Assembly: GCA_039707465.1 (NCBI GenBank)
Contig: CM077649.1
Span: 13,760,001 to 13,824,000, forward strand
Reading direction: 5' to 3'
Length of the DNA: 64,000 nt
DNA from: Rhabdophis nuchalis
Taxonomy: Eukaryota > Chordata > Lepidosauria > Squamata > Natricidae
A model generated the notes under the pieces. The model saw only the letters and a list, made by a program, of their open reading frames with translations. It was not told where the DNA came from and ran no database searches. A program made the position numbers and the translations under genes. Within the stretch, counting starts at the first letter, position 1. Every line of letters begins with the position of its first letter. Below are positions 53,691-64,000 of the stretch, piece after piece.

Positions 53691-54540
53691 AAGAAGAAAA
53701 AACTGTCTAGAAGGCACTTATTCTTTTCAAGCTCACGCAATGTAGAATACAATAGAATGGAGTGGAGTGGAGTGGAGTGGAATGGAATGGAATAATGTAC
53801 TATGTTGAACACCACCCCACCACCCCCGAAAAATCTATATATTGATTTAATGGGACATCAGGATGTAAAGTAAGATCTACACAAGATTAATGTAACTTAT
53901 TGAAATTATCTCTGTAAGAAATGCAGGGTAAGAAATACAATGATTCAGACTTCTGTGGTCAGATATTATTCTCTTAACTTAAAACAACATTCCTGCTAGC
54001 TTCCTGTTTTGATATTAAGTCTGTCTGTGTTAATTACTGATTCTAAACTCCCATGCTTCATTTTGCAGAACTTTTCCAGTATTCTAAAAAGAAAGGGCAA
54101 TAAAAGGTCAAATGTAGAAAGTTGTCCTCCCTTCTTTGAAACTGAATAAACCCAACCACAAAATAAACCACTGTAAAAAGTGAATTACGGTGAATAAATA
54201 CCTTTTGCATACATGGTTGTCTAGAGGGCACTGTCTTGTCACAGTAACAGCCAATTGATTTCAACCACAATATTTAAATATCAGCCTAGGGGAATGATTC
54301 TACTTTTCATAACCATTTTTTTTAAAGAAGTGGAGCTGTTTTCTACTAAAACACATGAGGGGGAAAATTAAACTCAAATAATTATGGATTATACCATGAC
54401 TTTGCACCTATGAATTTTAAATCGCATGTTTTCCATGAACAATTCAAAACACATTTTTGGTATGTATACATATAGCAGACAACAATGATCTAAAATGTTT
54501 CTTATGACTCCATAATTTGATGGTTGTCAGATTATTTACT
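53691..54540. other. Mostly unrecognised; GGAGT/GGAAT pentamer run
   Basis: 53757-53792 is a short pentamer repeat (GGAGT then GGAAT). Otherwise AT-rich with no gene recognised. Confidence 0.45.
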
Positions 54541-54609
54541 CATTTATTTATATCCTGCATTTATCAGTTTAATAACAAACAGCGAACACATCCAAGACAT
54601 TTTCCTTCT

Positions 54610-55183
<574 letters not shown>

Positions 55184-55320
55184 CAACAAACCTGTGAGGT
55201 AGGATTGAGAGGGAGTGACACCAAGTTCACCCAGCTGGCTTTAATGACTAAAGCAAGACTAGAATTCACCGTCTCCTGGTTTCTAGTCTGTTGCCTTAAC
55301 CACTAAATGAAACTGGCTTT
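55184..55320 (-). mobile_element. Old tRNA-derived SINE, fragment
   Basis: TTACAACAAACCTGTGAGGT, GAGAGGGAGTGAC, CACCCAGCTGGCTTTAATG, GTCTCCTGGTTTCTAG and a decayed tRNA-like head CTTAACCACTAAATGAAACT. A plausible left remainder lies at about 54541-54600 beyond the L2 insertion. Confidence 0.6.
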
Positions 55321-55443
55321 CCATGTTATTTACTTGAGTATTTGTTCTGTTATACCAGCAGTGATTGCCTCTTGCAAAAAGGATTTCATTTTCTATCTCA
55401 TTCCTGGATGTTTTTAAAGCTTGCTAAATTTTGCAGAATGGAA

Positions 55444-55814
55444 AAGTGGTGGGATTCTAATAATTTAACAACCGGTTCTCTGCCCTAATGACCAGCTGGA
55501 AAGGGGTGGCTCAGTGGTCATGTGACTGGATGGGCGTGGCCAACTCAACATCACTCAGGTCGATGGGCGCTTCACCTTAGCTGTTACAATATAATAAGGA
55601 TTAACCGGAGAGGCAGTTTCTGTAAGCAGGGCAATAAAGATTAGGCTAGAAACAACACCAGAATGTTTCCTTCCTGCCTCCTTTACAGGATTAGACCTGT
55701 AAAGTGGGGAAAAACAAAATGAGATTTCTTCCAACAACCGGTTCTCCGAACTGCTTAGAAAGTTAACAACTGGTTCTCCTGAATAGGTGCGAACTGGCTG
55801 AATCCCACCACTGG
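55444..55814. mobile_element. hAT-like element (AGTGGTGGGATTC ends)
   Basis: Left AAGTGGTGGGATTC and right GAATCCCACCACTG are inverses apart from the first base. ACCGGTTCTC occurs subterminally at both ends. GCGTGGCCAACTCAACATC lies inside. No clear 8-bp duplication. Related in its ends to 30470, 52635 and 56444, but without the microsatellite. Confidence 0.75.
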
Positions 55815-56435
55815 TTTGGTTATACTCTATTGCCATGTGTCCAGTTGCCCAATTTAAAAAAAGTTACAATCGAGGCATTTTTCATGAGATCTTTCTTTGT
55901 GATTTAACTGAGGTGTGAAGAGTAGGAAATCATATTTGTTTATTTACATCTTTAATAAAAATAATTACTCCTTGTACTTGATGATGATGGTGGTGGTAAT
56001 GATTATGATGATTAGTTTACTTAAACTGTATGAGAAACCAATAACTAATTTCTGTTAACATGTTCTAATACTGGACAAAATTCCTCATGACCCTGCAGGA
56101 TATAACCACTCATCTCACATTCATGACTCTTGACTCTGGCTTCCAATTAAAATATAAACAATGCTGAAACCCTCCAAACATATGTACGAACAATGCAAAA
56201 CATCAAAATCCCAGCCAGTTTCAGATATTTGTTCAAACCTATTATTGTTCCTTTTTCAAACTAAATTGCGCAACAAGTCCTTGTGGATGGCAGGCTGGCA
56301 GGTAGTTTCAGGTATTTGATGTTCTGATAAAAAGCACCTGTATGTATTGCCAGGGATCGCCTCTAATCTGATTGGTTCAGGTTGTTCAGGTTCACCTCTA
56401 ATCTGATTGGTTTTTTGCATCTGGAGAGATGGAGG
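55815..56435. other. No recognisable feature
   Basis: AT-rich sequence with a short TGATGG run near 55979-56010. Nothing else was recognised. Confidence 0.4.
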
Positions 56436-56443
56436 CCATAGAG

Positions 56444-56865
56444 CAGTGGTGGATTTCTGCAGGTTCGCACCTACTCGCGAGAGCCGGTTGATGAAATTTA
56501 GAGAACCGGTGAGAGGGGGTTTCACCTGCGTACCTGGAAGTAAATCTGGCCCGCCGCTGCCAGTGACCCAACAGGAAGGAAAGGAAGGGAAAGGAAAGAA
56601 AAGGACAGGACAGGACAGGAAAGGAAGGAAGGAAGGAAGGAAGGAAGGAAGGAAGGAAGGAAGGAAGGAAGGAAGGAAGGAAGGAAGGAATTTATCATCA
56701 CAATTGAGTCCAAAATTTTGGTTGCTAAACAAGAGTGTTTTTAAATGAGTTTCACCACATTTTTAAAGGTGGCCACTCCCACCCTGTCACATGACTGCCA
56801 AGCCACACCCACAAAATAGGCCACACCTACAGAGTAGGTTCTAAAAAATGTGAAACCCACCACTG
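56444..56865. mobile_element. hAT-like element with internal microsatellite, inverted
   Basis: Perfect duplication CCATAGAG (56436-56443, 56866-56873). Inverse orientation relative to 30470 and 52635: right-end module first, then (GGAA)n at 56577-56690, then the GTGTGGCC-type module. The ends CAGTGGTGGATTTC and GAAACCCACCACTG are intact. Confidence 0.95.
56577..56690. repeat. (GGAA)n microsatellite inside hAT-like element
   Basis: A GGAA tract with GGACA interruptions; the complement of the TTCC portion in the sister copies. Confidence 0.96.
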
Positions 56866-56873
56866 CCATAGAG

Positions 56874-57682
56874 AGCTGCTAGCAACATCCATTGTTTTCC
56901 CACTGGCTGCTACATGGCTTGCGTAGAATTCTTCTATCCTCTTGAAATAAGAATTAGGTAAAGTGAAATCACATGCTTGCACTGTTCAGAGATTAGGAGA
57001 GATAATGCATCATTAACATACAGAAAAAGCAAAAAGGAAAAGAAGAAATGGAAATATAAGAGAGACACCCATAAAAGTACAAGCCCTGATACAGAGGGGA
57101 AAAATAGATCACAAACATGTCCCATACAGAGTATAACTATCCTGGTGGTAGCTGGTAATCAAAATGAGAGAAGGAGCAACAAATAAAAATACTAAATTGC
57201 TTTGATTACTGTATAAAAATGCAGAAAGCTATTTTAGTTTGGTTATAACAAATATATTCAACATAGAAAATCCTTAGCTTATTGAACAATTATATTGTTT
57301 CCCTGCTTATCAACAATTATAACAATATTTAAATATTTGCAAGAATCAAAGGATTTTGATTTATTGATGACTCTATAGTAGTAAGGCTGAGTGAGGTGAA
57401 AATGTAAATCTGCACAAAAGAATGTCATTATCTATGAAGTAATTTACATAGATTTAAATAAATTTTCTACCATAATTTCTCAATATAGTTGCATAATTGC
57501 AAACATGATTCAAGTGTCGAACTGACCTAGAGCAGTGTGGGATCAAATTCAAGTCAATGTTGATACTTACTGGGCACTTCTGGGAAATTTGGTAGTTCTT
57601 AGCCAGAAAATTATATAAAAATTACAACTTACAAAAGGTATTGACCGTATGGACATATGTAATTCTTGGAGACTGGTTAGAG
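56874..57682. other. No recognisable feature
   Basis: AT-rich sequence; nothing recognised. Confidence 0.4.
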
Positions 57683-57790
57683 ATCCTGTTTGGTGGAGTG
57701 TTTAAGGCACCAGGATAAATTCAGTTTTAGGCACAAAGCCAGTTGGGTGACTTTGGGCCAGTCACTTTCTCTCAGTCCTAAGAAGTAGGC
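57683..57790 (+). mobile_element. Old tRNA-derived SINE, 5' fragment
   Basis: Starts near GGTTAGAGATCC/GGTGGAGTGTTTAAGGCACC and continues through AAAGCCAGTTGGGTGACTTT and GGGCCAGTCACTTTCTCTCA. This is the inverse counterpart of the SINE at 30003-30230. It is truncated by the next SINE. Confidence 0.6.
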
Positions 57791-58010
57791 AATAGCAACA
57801 ATAATAGCAATAGCATTTAGACTTATATACTGTCCCTCTTTACAGTTGGGCCTTTTACAATGTAGCAATAGCAATATCATTTAAACTTATATACCACTCC
57901 ACAGACTTTACAGTCCTCTTTGAATGGTTTACAGAGTCAGCTTATTGCCCCCAACAGTATGGGTCCTCATTTTACCAACCTTGGAAGGATGAAAGGCTGA
58001 GTTAACTTTT
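57783..58010 (-). mobile_element. tRNA-derived SINE (squamate type), two partial copies
   Basis: AGCAATAGCATTTAGACTTA and, 76 bases on, AGCAATATCATTTAAACTTA mark two 3' ends of the SINE family at 20680 and 43958. The second continues to GGAAGGATGAAAGGCTGAGT, where it is cut by the L1 3' end at about 58012. Confidence 0.7.
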
Positions 58011-58011
58011 T

Positions 58012-59100
58012 TTGGTACATGTTTTTTTTTTAAATATATATACATCAACATCCATTCATGAACAGTGCGGCATCTGGGTATCATTCATTTTGATACAAAT
58101 AACAATACTAATATCAATAATATGTGTTACATTGATTAAGTTTATATACTCCTGTATTAATATTCCTGTTTGTATTAAGGTATAAACCTTCATTATGAAA
58201 TTATTCAATATTTCAATGCATCATTCTAATGCAAATTACAACATTGTTTAAGCATGCATAATAATACTACCTTTCAACCGCTAATCTTTCCATTTAATTC
58301 TTTAATTTATTCTGTTTAATCAGGCCATCCTTACTAATCCTAGTATAGTGCACATATTGTATTAAAATCTAATTCCCTTATTCCATCCTGAAAACAATCA
58401 CCATATTATTTAAACATACATATCAAATCCATCTTTCAATGTCTATTCTGCTATTTATTACTTTTGTAATATGTGTATCTTTATTTCTACTTCTATTCTA
58501 ACTTTTAACCAGGCCCCCATTATATTACAGAAGGAAGGGGAAAAAACAAGAAAAACATTTCCTTTCTATCCATAATCTCTTGCTCATTTTAATATTTCAA
58601 TTCTTATTTGTTTTTTGGCATATCTCCCATACTCTTCTCTTGGATCCTTGTCTCTATCTACTCTGCATTTTTTACTATTTAGTCTAAGTATTCCTCCCTT
58701 CTCTAGCCTCTTATGGTGCCAAGACTTCAGGTTATCTGCCCAAACCCCTATCTCTTTTTCAATGGTATCTTCCCATTCCATTTTTAAATCTCTTAAAATA
58801 CTTTCCCTCTGATTTGTTTCATTAATCATTACAGTCTTTATTATCTTCTCTTCTTGTTTTGCTTGTTGATTTATCTGTTCTGTCTTTTCCTATATTCTTT
58901 CCTTTGTCTTCTCCCTCTCTTGGGCATCTTGATTTGTATTCATTGTCTTTTGTAGAATATTTTCAATTTTCCCATCTATGCTTTGCATTAAATTGTTTCT
59001 CTCCCTGAAGTTCTTTGTCATAGAGTCCTTAATGCTTTTGAACATCAACAATATTTCTTTTGAACTTCCACTCATTTCCTCTATATGGGGCATCTCACCT
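58012..59100 (-). mobile_element. L1-type element carrying only an ORF1-like frame
   Basis: On the minus strand an ORF1-like reading frame (59093-58584) is followed by about 560 bp of non-coding sequence. An A-rich end lies at 58031-58012 (T-rich on the plus strand), inside a SINE. No ORF2 lies between frame and tail. The upstream 59100-59780 could be its 5' untranslated region, but I see no direct evidence. It may be a HAL1-like half-L1 or an ORF2-deleted copy. Confidence 0.55.
58584..59093 (-). pseudogene. L1 ORF1-like coiled-coil protein, one internal stop
   Basis: 169 codons in one frame, broken only by TAG at 58892-58890 (residue 68). Before the stop: SSKEILLMFKSIKDSMTKNF and NNLMQSIDGKIENILQKTMN. 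After it: a Lys/Gln/Glu-rich stretch, then NQRESILRDLKMEWEDTIEK and WADNLKSWHHKRLE, ending basic (YAKKQIRIEILK). Heptad-like hydrophobic spacing suggests a coiled coil, as in L1 ORF1. No RNA-recognition domain or C-terminal domain follows. The ORF1 assignment rests on composition and the adjacent L1. Confidence 0.5.
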
Positions 59101-59786
59101 TTTTTTTTTAAGGTCCACTTTTACTCAATAGTTCAACAACCATATGTTCAGGCCTAATGTTGCTCCTCAAAGAATACTTTAGTCACAGTTCTTTTATATC
59201 CCAGGGAAATTCAATCAGATATTCAGGTAGTCCAGGAAACTCTGAAATATCTCCTTATGTCTCCTCCATATGTTTACTCATGTATCTTAACATTCAAACA
59301 TTGCTTTACTTAAGTATCTTCCTTGTTTTCACCATTGGACCTCCCATAGTCATAAGGTAGATAAGTGTAGAACAGTAAATATCACCATATTTCTCCAAAT
59401 AAATATTGTTTATTTTTCTAATCAAAAATTTTCCCAGGGTTGTAGAATATGGCATATTTTCCTTTGTCAGTAGATGGCACTCTCAGCTTAGGTTTCAGCA
59501 TTGTCCAATTTTAACAGCTACTAATCCAATTTAAATTTAATTTATAAAAGCAAAGTCATTTATTAAAGTAGATAGATCCAGCATTGTGAAATGCCCTTCC
59601 AAAATAATGCCTAATCAATTTAGCCATCAAATTTTTTGTAATTTGAAATTTTTAACTTTTCCTCTCTTAGTTTTTTCTTTCTTTCAGGTCTGTAGTTTTT
59701 CTCTATGTAATTATTCACCACTTTACTAAATAGTAATAATAGTATTTTACTCCAGTTCTCCACTCCAGAGAATATCTATTTTCATA
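59101..59786. other. Probable L1 non-coding sequence
   Basis: AT-rich sequence between the ORF1-like frame (to its left) and the 3' end of the ORF2-bearing L1 (to its right). It may be the 5' untranslated region of the left element. No feature is directly supported. Confidence 0.35.
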
Positions 59787-62700
59787 GGCATTTACTTTTT
59801 TTTTTTAATTCTTTTTTTTTATTTACATTTTTTTAATATTTTACAATATTTCACCCAGTGCTATACAAGACAAAAGGAAGAGTTGGTTTCAAGTGTCTTC
59901 TGTTATCTTTAAGATCTCCAAAATCCACATTCTCTAGGTACAGGCGTCAAGGCATCCAAAGTTCCAAGTGCATAGTCCACAAATGGCTTCCAAGTCTTCC
60001 AAAAGATATCTTTTTTATAAACCCCCTCTCTGAATTTAATATCACACGTCATTTTATCATTTAAGGCTAATTTCCACATTTCACAGAACCATTCTTCTAT
60101 TTTAATATTTACCTCTATTTTCCAATATCTTGCTATTACAATCCTACCCATTATAATCATAATTCTAATCAATTCTTTCTCATGTTTTGTTAACTCAGAT
60201 TCATTAATTATCAATAACAATATATTTTCTGATCTCAATATTATTATTCTTTTCATCATTTCACCCATCGTTTTTTTCTAATTGCTGCCAAAACTTTTTA
60301 ATTTTCACACATTTATACCACATATGTTCATAAGTTCCCACTTCCATATTACATCTCCAACATTTATCGCTCATTTTTTTATCTATCAATGATAATCTTA
60401 ATGGGGTCCAATACCATTTCCAAACAACCTTAAAATTATGCTCTTTAATCCTTATAGACAAAGTCCTCATGATTCGACTCTTCCAGTTCTCATTCCAATC
60501 CAAATCCAATATTTTAATCTTAAGGTCTTCCTCCCAGTTCCTTTTCATTACCATTTGTGGATTTCCATCAAAATTTATAATCTTATATATCTTACTAACT
60601 AGTCCTTTTAACCCAATTTCATCTTTAATAATTTGAGATACTAAACTTTCAAATTTAGTTTTACTTCTATCTATTTTACATATTCCCTTTACTTTCATAG
60701 TCCATTTTTCTACCTGTATTTTTTCGAACCAATTCAACTCCAATCTTTGGATTACTTTTTTTTTTCCTACTCTCAATTCCTAGAGCTTTTAACCAATTTA
60801 CTATATTTCCTATATTTTCCTCCTCAATTACTTTATCCCGACTTATATTAGTTTTAATCGGCCAACTTTCAGTTGTCTTCCCCAAGAAAGCTATATCCGG
60901 GATCAATTTTAACAAATTTATTCCAAATTTTGCTCAGCCCCTTTAACCAATAACTATTAATTGCCTTTGTTTTTGCTCTATCTAGAAACCATATAGACCC
61001 AAATCTCTTAATATCTTTTAGCTCCAGATCGCCCCAATGACCATCTCCACCTTTGAGTATTTTTATCACGGTTCGAATATTATACGCCCGATAATAATTA
61101 AGTAGATTGGGAATTCCCAATCCACCCTCTTTTTGATTTTGATACCACATTTTCTTCATTATTCTTGGTTTTTTCCCACCATTACAGAATTTATCCAATT
61201 TCTTCTGATATTCTTCTATATCTTTCTCTATCAAATTTAGTGGTAGCATCTCAAACAAAAAATTGAACTTTGGTAACAACATCATTTTACACATTGCAAT
61301 TCTACCAAACCAAGACAGCTTTATCTCTTTATACTTATCTATCTTTCTCTCTACTTCCTTCAACATCACCTCATAATTAATTTTTTTCAATTCTCTAACT
61401 TTGAGTGAAAGTGTTATCCCCAAATATTTCAATGTATTCTTAACTCTTATCCCAAATTGTTCTTGCATATTTTCCCACTCCTTACCATCTTTATTCATTA
61501 GTAGTTCAGATTTTGACCAATTTACCTTTAATCCTGTCATTTCTTCAAATTCTATCAAATGTTTATTTATCCTCTTTAAATCTTTCTCTATATCTTTCAA
61601 AATAATCAAGGTATCATCCGCATACAAATTTATCTTATATCCCTTGTACCCTTCCAATCCTTCATCTTCTTCTATCAATTTAATCAAAACCTCCTTAACT
61701 AACAAGAATAATGTTGGGGACAAGGGACATCCCTGTCTCGTACCTGCTTCCAATTTAATCTCTCCCGTCATTGTTCCATTCACCTTTACCTTTGCACTAC
61801 TTTTTTGATACAATTTTGAAATAACATGTATAAATTTATTACCAAAGCCTAATGCCTCAATAATTACCTTAATAGTATCCCATTGTACAGAATCAAAGGC
61901 TTTAAAAATATCTAATGATATTATACCTATTTCATCACCATTATTTTCAGCAACATCTATAATGTTCAATACTCTTCTAATTATATCACTCATATATCTA
62001 CCTTTAACAAAACCTACTTGATTATAACTTATATATTTATCTATAAAACTATTTAATCTATTACTTATAATAGCTGTAAATATTTTTGCATCCTGGTTGA
62101 TTAAAGAAATGGGTCGGTAGGACTCGATCCTCTCAAGATCTTTATCAGGTTTAGGAATTATAGATATTACTGTCTTATTCCATGACATCGGGACTTCTCC
62201 ACCATGTAAAATTCCATAAAATAGTTTTTGCAGTCTTGGTATTATTAGTTCTTTAAATTCTTTATAAAATTCCGCAGGTAATCCATCTTCTCCTGGGGTC
62301 TTCCCTAGTTTTAACTCTGGTATTATTTCGTTGATCTCCTCCTGCGTTATATCTTTTTCCATTATATGTTGGATCTATTTTTATAGCATATTTTCCAAGA
62401 TGATTCTTCAATTTTTCTAAATCAATTGGTTTCTTTAAATATAATTTTTGAAAAAAATTCCTAGCTATTTCACATTTCTCCAATCTCTTATAGCACCTTA
62501 TACCTTTTTCATCTATCAGAGAACCAATTTCTCTCTTTTGAGTTTTATTTTTTGCCATCTTTGCCAATAACCTAGAATTTTTATTACTAAATTCAAAAAA
62601 GTCCCTATTTAAATACCTTAAATTTTTTTTAACTAATTCGATATCTTCTTCTATCAATTTAGTTTTTAATAAGTTCAATTCCTCCAAACATTTTTTATCT

Positions 62701-63990
62701 TTCGTAAGTGAGAATTGGTTCTCCAATATCTTAATTTGTCTTGTATCCTGTTCTATTTTAGTTTTATATTCCCTATATTTTCTACTTGACAATTTAATAC
62801 TTTCTCCCCTAAATATTGCTTTCATCATATCCCAAACAATTTCAAATTTGACCTCTCCATTATCATTCAATCCCCAACTTTCTTCCCATTTTTTGAATAT
62901 CCATATTTTATCCTCTTCCTTTTTATACAATTTTTCATCATATCTCCAACCTCTTTCCTTTTTCTCAAAGTTAAAATCTATTTCCATCGTAACTTCTGCA
63001 TGGTCAGAATCCTTAAAAATTCCCACATCTACTTTATCTACATTATTCAACAAATCTTTAGAAACAAAAATATAATCAATTCTTGAATAAGTATTATATA
63101 CCTTAGAACAAAAGGTATACACCCTTTCAGAACCTTTCAACTCCCTCCAAACATCAACCACACTATTTCGAAGCATCCATTTGTTTAAAATTTCCCCTTT
63201 ATTTGTTTGTCTAAAGCGGGTAGGATTATTACTATCAATTCTATCCCTAATTAAATTAAAACCCCCCGCCACAATTACTTTCCCTACACTTTCTATTTCC
63301 AAAATCTTAGTAATTTTATCAAGAAATCCCTTTTGTTTTTCATTCGGTAGATATAAGTTAACCAATGTCACTTTTTGCTCATTAATATTCCCTATAATTA
63401 TTAAATATCTTCCTTCTTCATCTCTAATTACTTGTTTTTTCTCAAAGTATACCCTATTTGATATCAATATCGCAACTCCTCTAGCTTTAGAAGTCCCAAA
63501 AGATTTTTCATAGATCTGCATACCTTTAATATTCATTCTATTAAAATCCTCCGATTTTTGATGAGTTTCCTGCAAAAATAATATGTCAGGTGAGTCCCTT
63601 TTAATTTTAAGCTCCAATCTTTTTCTTTTTATATGATTGCCTGTACCCTTCACGTTCCATGTCATTATTTTTATAAACCGCATTTAAACAGTAACTTTTT
63701 TAATCCTGACCCCTCCTCTTCCTTTATGTGCACACCCAACACCAAACAAAAAAGACATACAAAAAACACAACAAAAACAAACTTAAGACACAACCACAAC
63801 AAATAACAATTAATCTTCACCCCCCACATCCTCATTCGAGTTACGCCTCCATATAAAGAGTGTGGGGGGGGGGAACGTGCCCATGGTCGGGTCATTTCTT
63901 TCGGGTTATTCTTGTTTTCCACTTTCAAAAAAAGAAGATAACACTGGCTTGTCCCCGCACTCAGCTTCCTGCTTTCTTCTAAGATCCTCC
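59787..63990 (-). mobile_element. L1-type LINE, near full-length ORF2, 5' end beyond window
   Basis: Spans the 3' A-rich end (T runs at 59797-59835 on the plus strand), a short 3' untranslated region and all of ORF2. About 300 bp of upstream sequence also follows that I cannot assign. ORF1 is not visible and would lie to the right of the window if present. Confidence 0.85.
59909..63683 (-). pseudogene. L1 ORF2 (endonuclease-reverse transcriptase), frameshifted
   Basis: About 1,258 codons, close to the usual 1,275 of L1 ORF2. The endonuclease begins MRFIKIMTWNVKG (N10), with QETH (E39), RIDYIF (D203) and SDH (H228). The GDFN motif reads GGFN: the catalytic aspartate 141 is glycine (GGT at 63263-63261), so cleavage activity is probably lost. 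The reverse transcriptase, in a second frame (62362-60869), has YRPISL, LDIFKAFD, GTRQGCPLSP and YADDT. Two further frames (60915-60676 and 60776-60261) carry the C-terminus with CWRC...H....C (C139, C142, H151, C156 of the 171-codon frame). A last frame ends at 59909. Breaks lie near 62361, 60885, 60763 and 60273, two of them in A-runs. Not functional. Confidence 0.93.
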
Positions 63991-64000
63991 TCCTCAGCTG

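Noticed and set aside
54058..54270. Frame ending FLHLTFYCPFFLEYWKSS
   Set aside because: A single LINE-like phrase in 70 codons; likely coincidence without further context.
61401..63513. Plus-strand frames of 75 to 135 codons
   Set aside because: Antisense shadows of the L1 ORF2.

Overview
The window looks like an intergenic or intronic stretch of a squamate reptile genome, most likely a snake. This is inferred from the repeat content. The sequence is AT-rich and holds many 5'-truncated L2-type and CR1-type LINEs, tRNA-derived SINEs of squamate type, short hAT and Tc1/mariner MITEs, L1 remnants with poly(A) tails, Penelope-like fragments and long microsatellites seeded at transposon tails. 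I found no convincing host protein-coding exon, no rRNA or tRNA gene and no CRISPR array. Every long open frame I could explain belongs to a transposable element or a simple repeat.

Layout. 0-12 kb: palindromic hAT MITEs, a Penelope-like relic (4.2-5.6 kb) split by a CR1-superfamily LINE, a CR1 3' end (6.6-7.0 kb), a Sauria-type SINE (7.4 kb) and an L2 on the minus strand (9.9-10.7 kb). 12-23 kb: two 225-bp mariner-like MITEs, four L2 copies, a GC-rich hAT element (19.1-19.4 kb) and a possible LTR (22.3-22.7 kb). 23-31 kb: an L1 ORF1/3' fragment, three CR1 copies, a palindrome split by a MITE (27.1 kb) and a hAT element with a duplicated 3' end (30.5-31.1 kb). 31-38 kb: a solo LTR on the minus strand, the longest L2 reading frame (33.5-34.5 kb), a 478-bp mariner-like element and a second Penelope-like candidate (37 kb). 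38-48 kb: a Tc1 element with a doubled terminus, an unclassified 1.09-kb inverted-repeat transposon (40.8-41.9 kb), more L2, an R4/Dong-like LINE remnant and a Rex/L3-like LINE interrupted by L2. 49-57 kb: CR1, long TTTC, TTA and GGAA microsatellites, and further members of the hAT families. 57-64 kb: two L1-type elements on the minus strand, one carrying only an ORF1-like frame, the other an almost full-length but frameshifted ORF2.

The elements do not form a pathway; they form a nested stratigraphy. Target-site duplications (8 bp for hAT, TA for mariner) fix many boundaries exactly. The most striking structure is a set of 14 complete and 2 half copies of near-perfect palindromic hAT MITEs. 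The two arms of each copy share that copy's own variants. Other items worth a second look are a hAT element with two 3' ends inside one target duplication, an inverted-repeat element of unknown superfamily, hammerhead-like motifs in Penelope-like sequence, a poly(A)-signal hairpin in a solo LTR, and NRF1-like palindromes carried by hAT elements. Superfamily and family names are from recognition only and were not checked against a repeat library.
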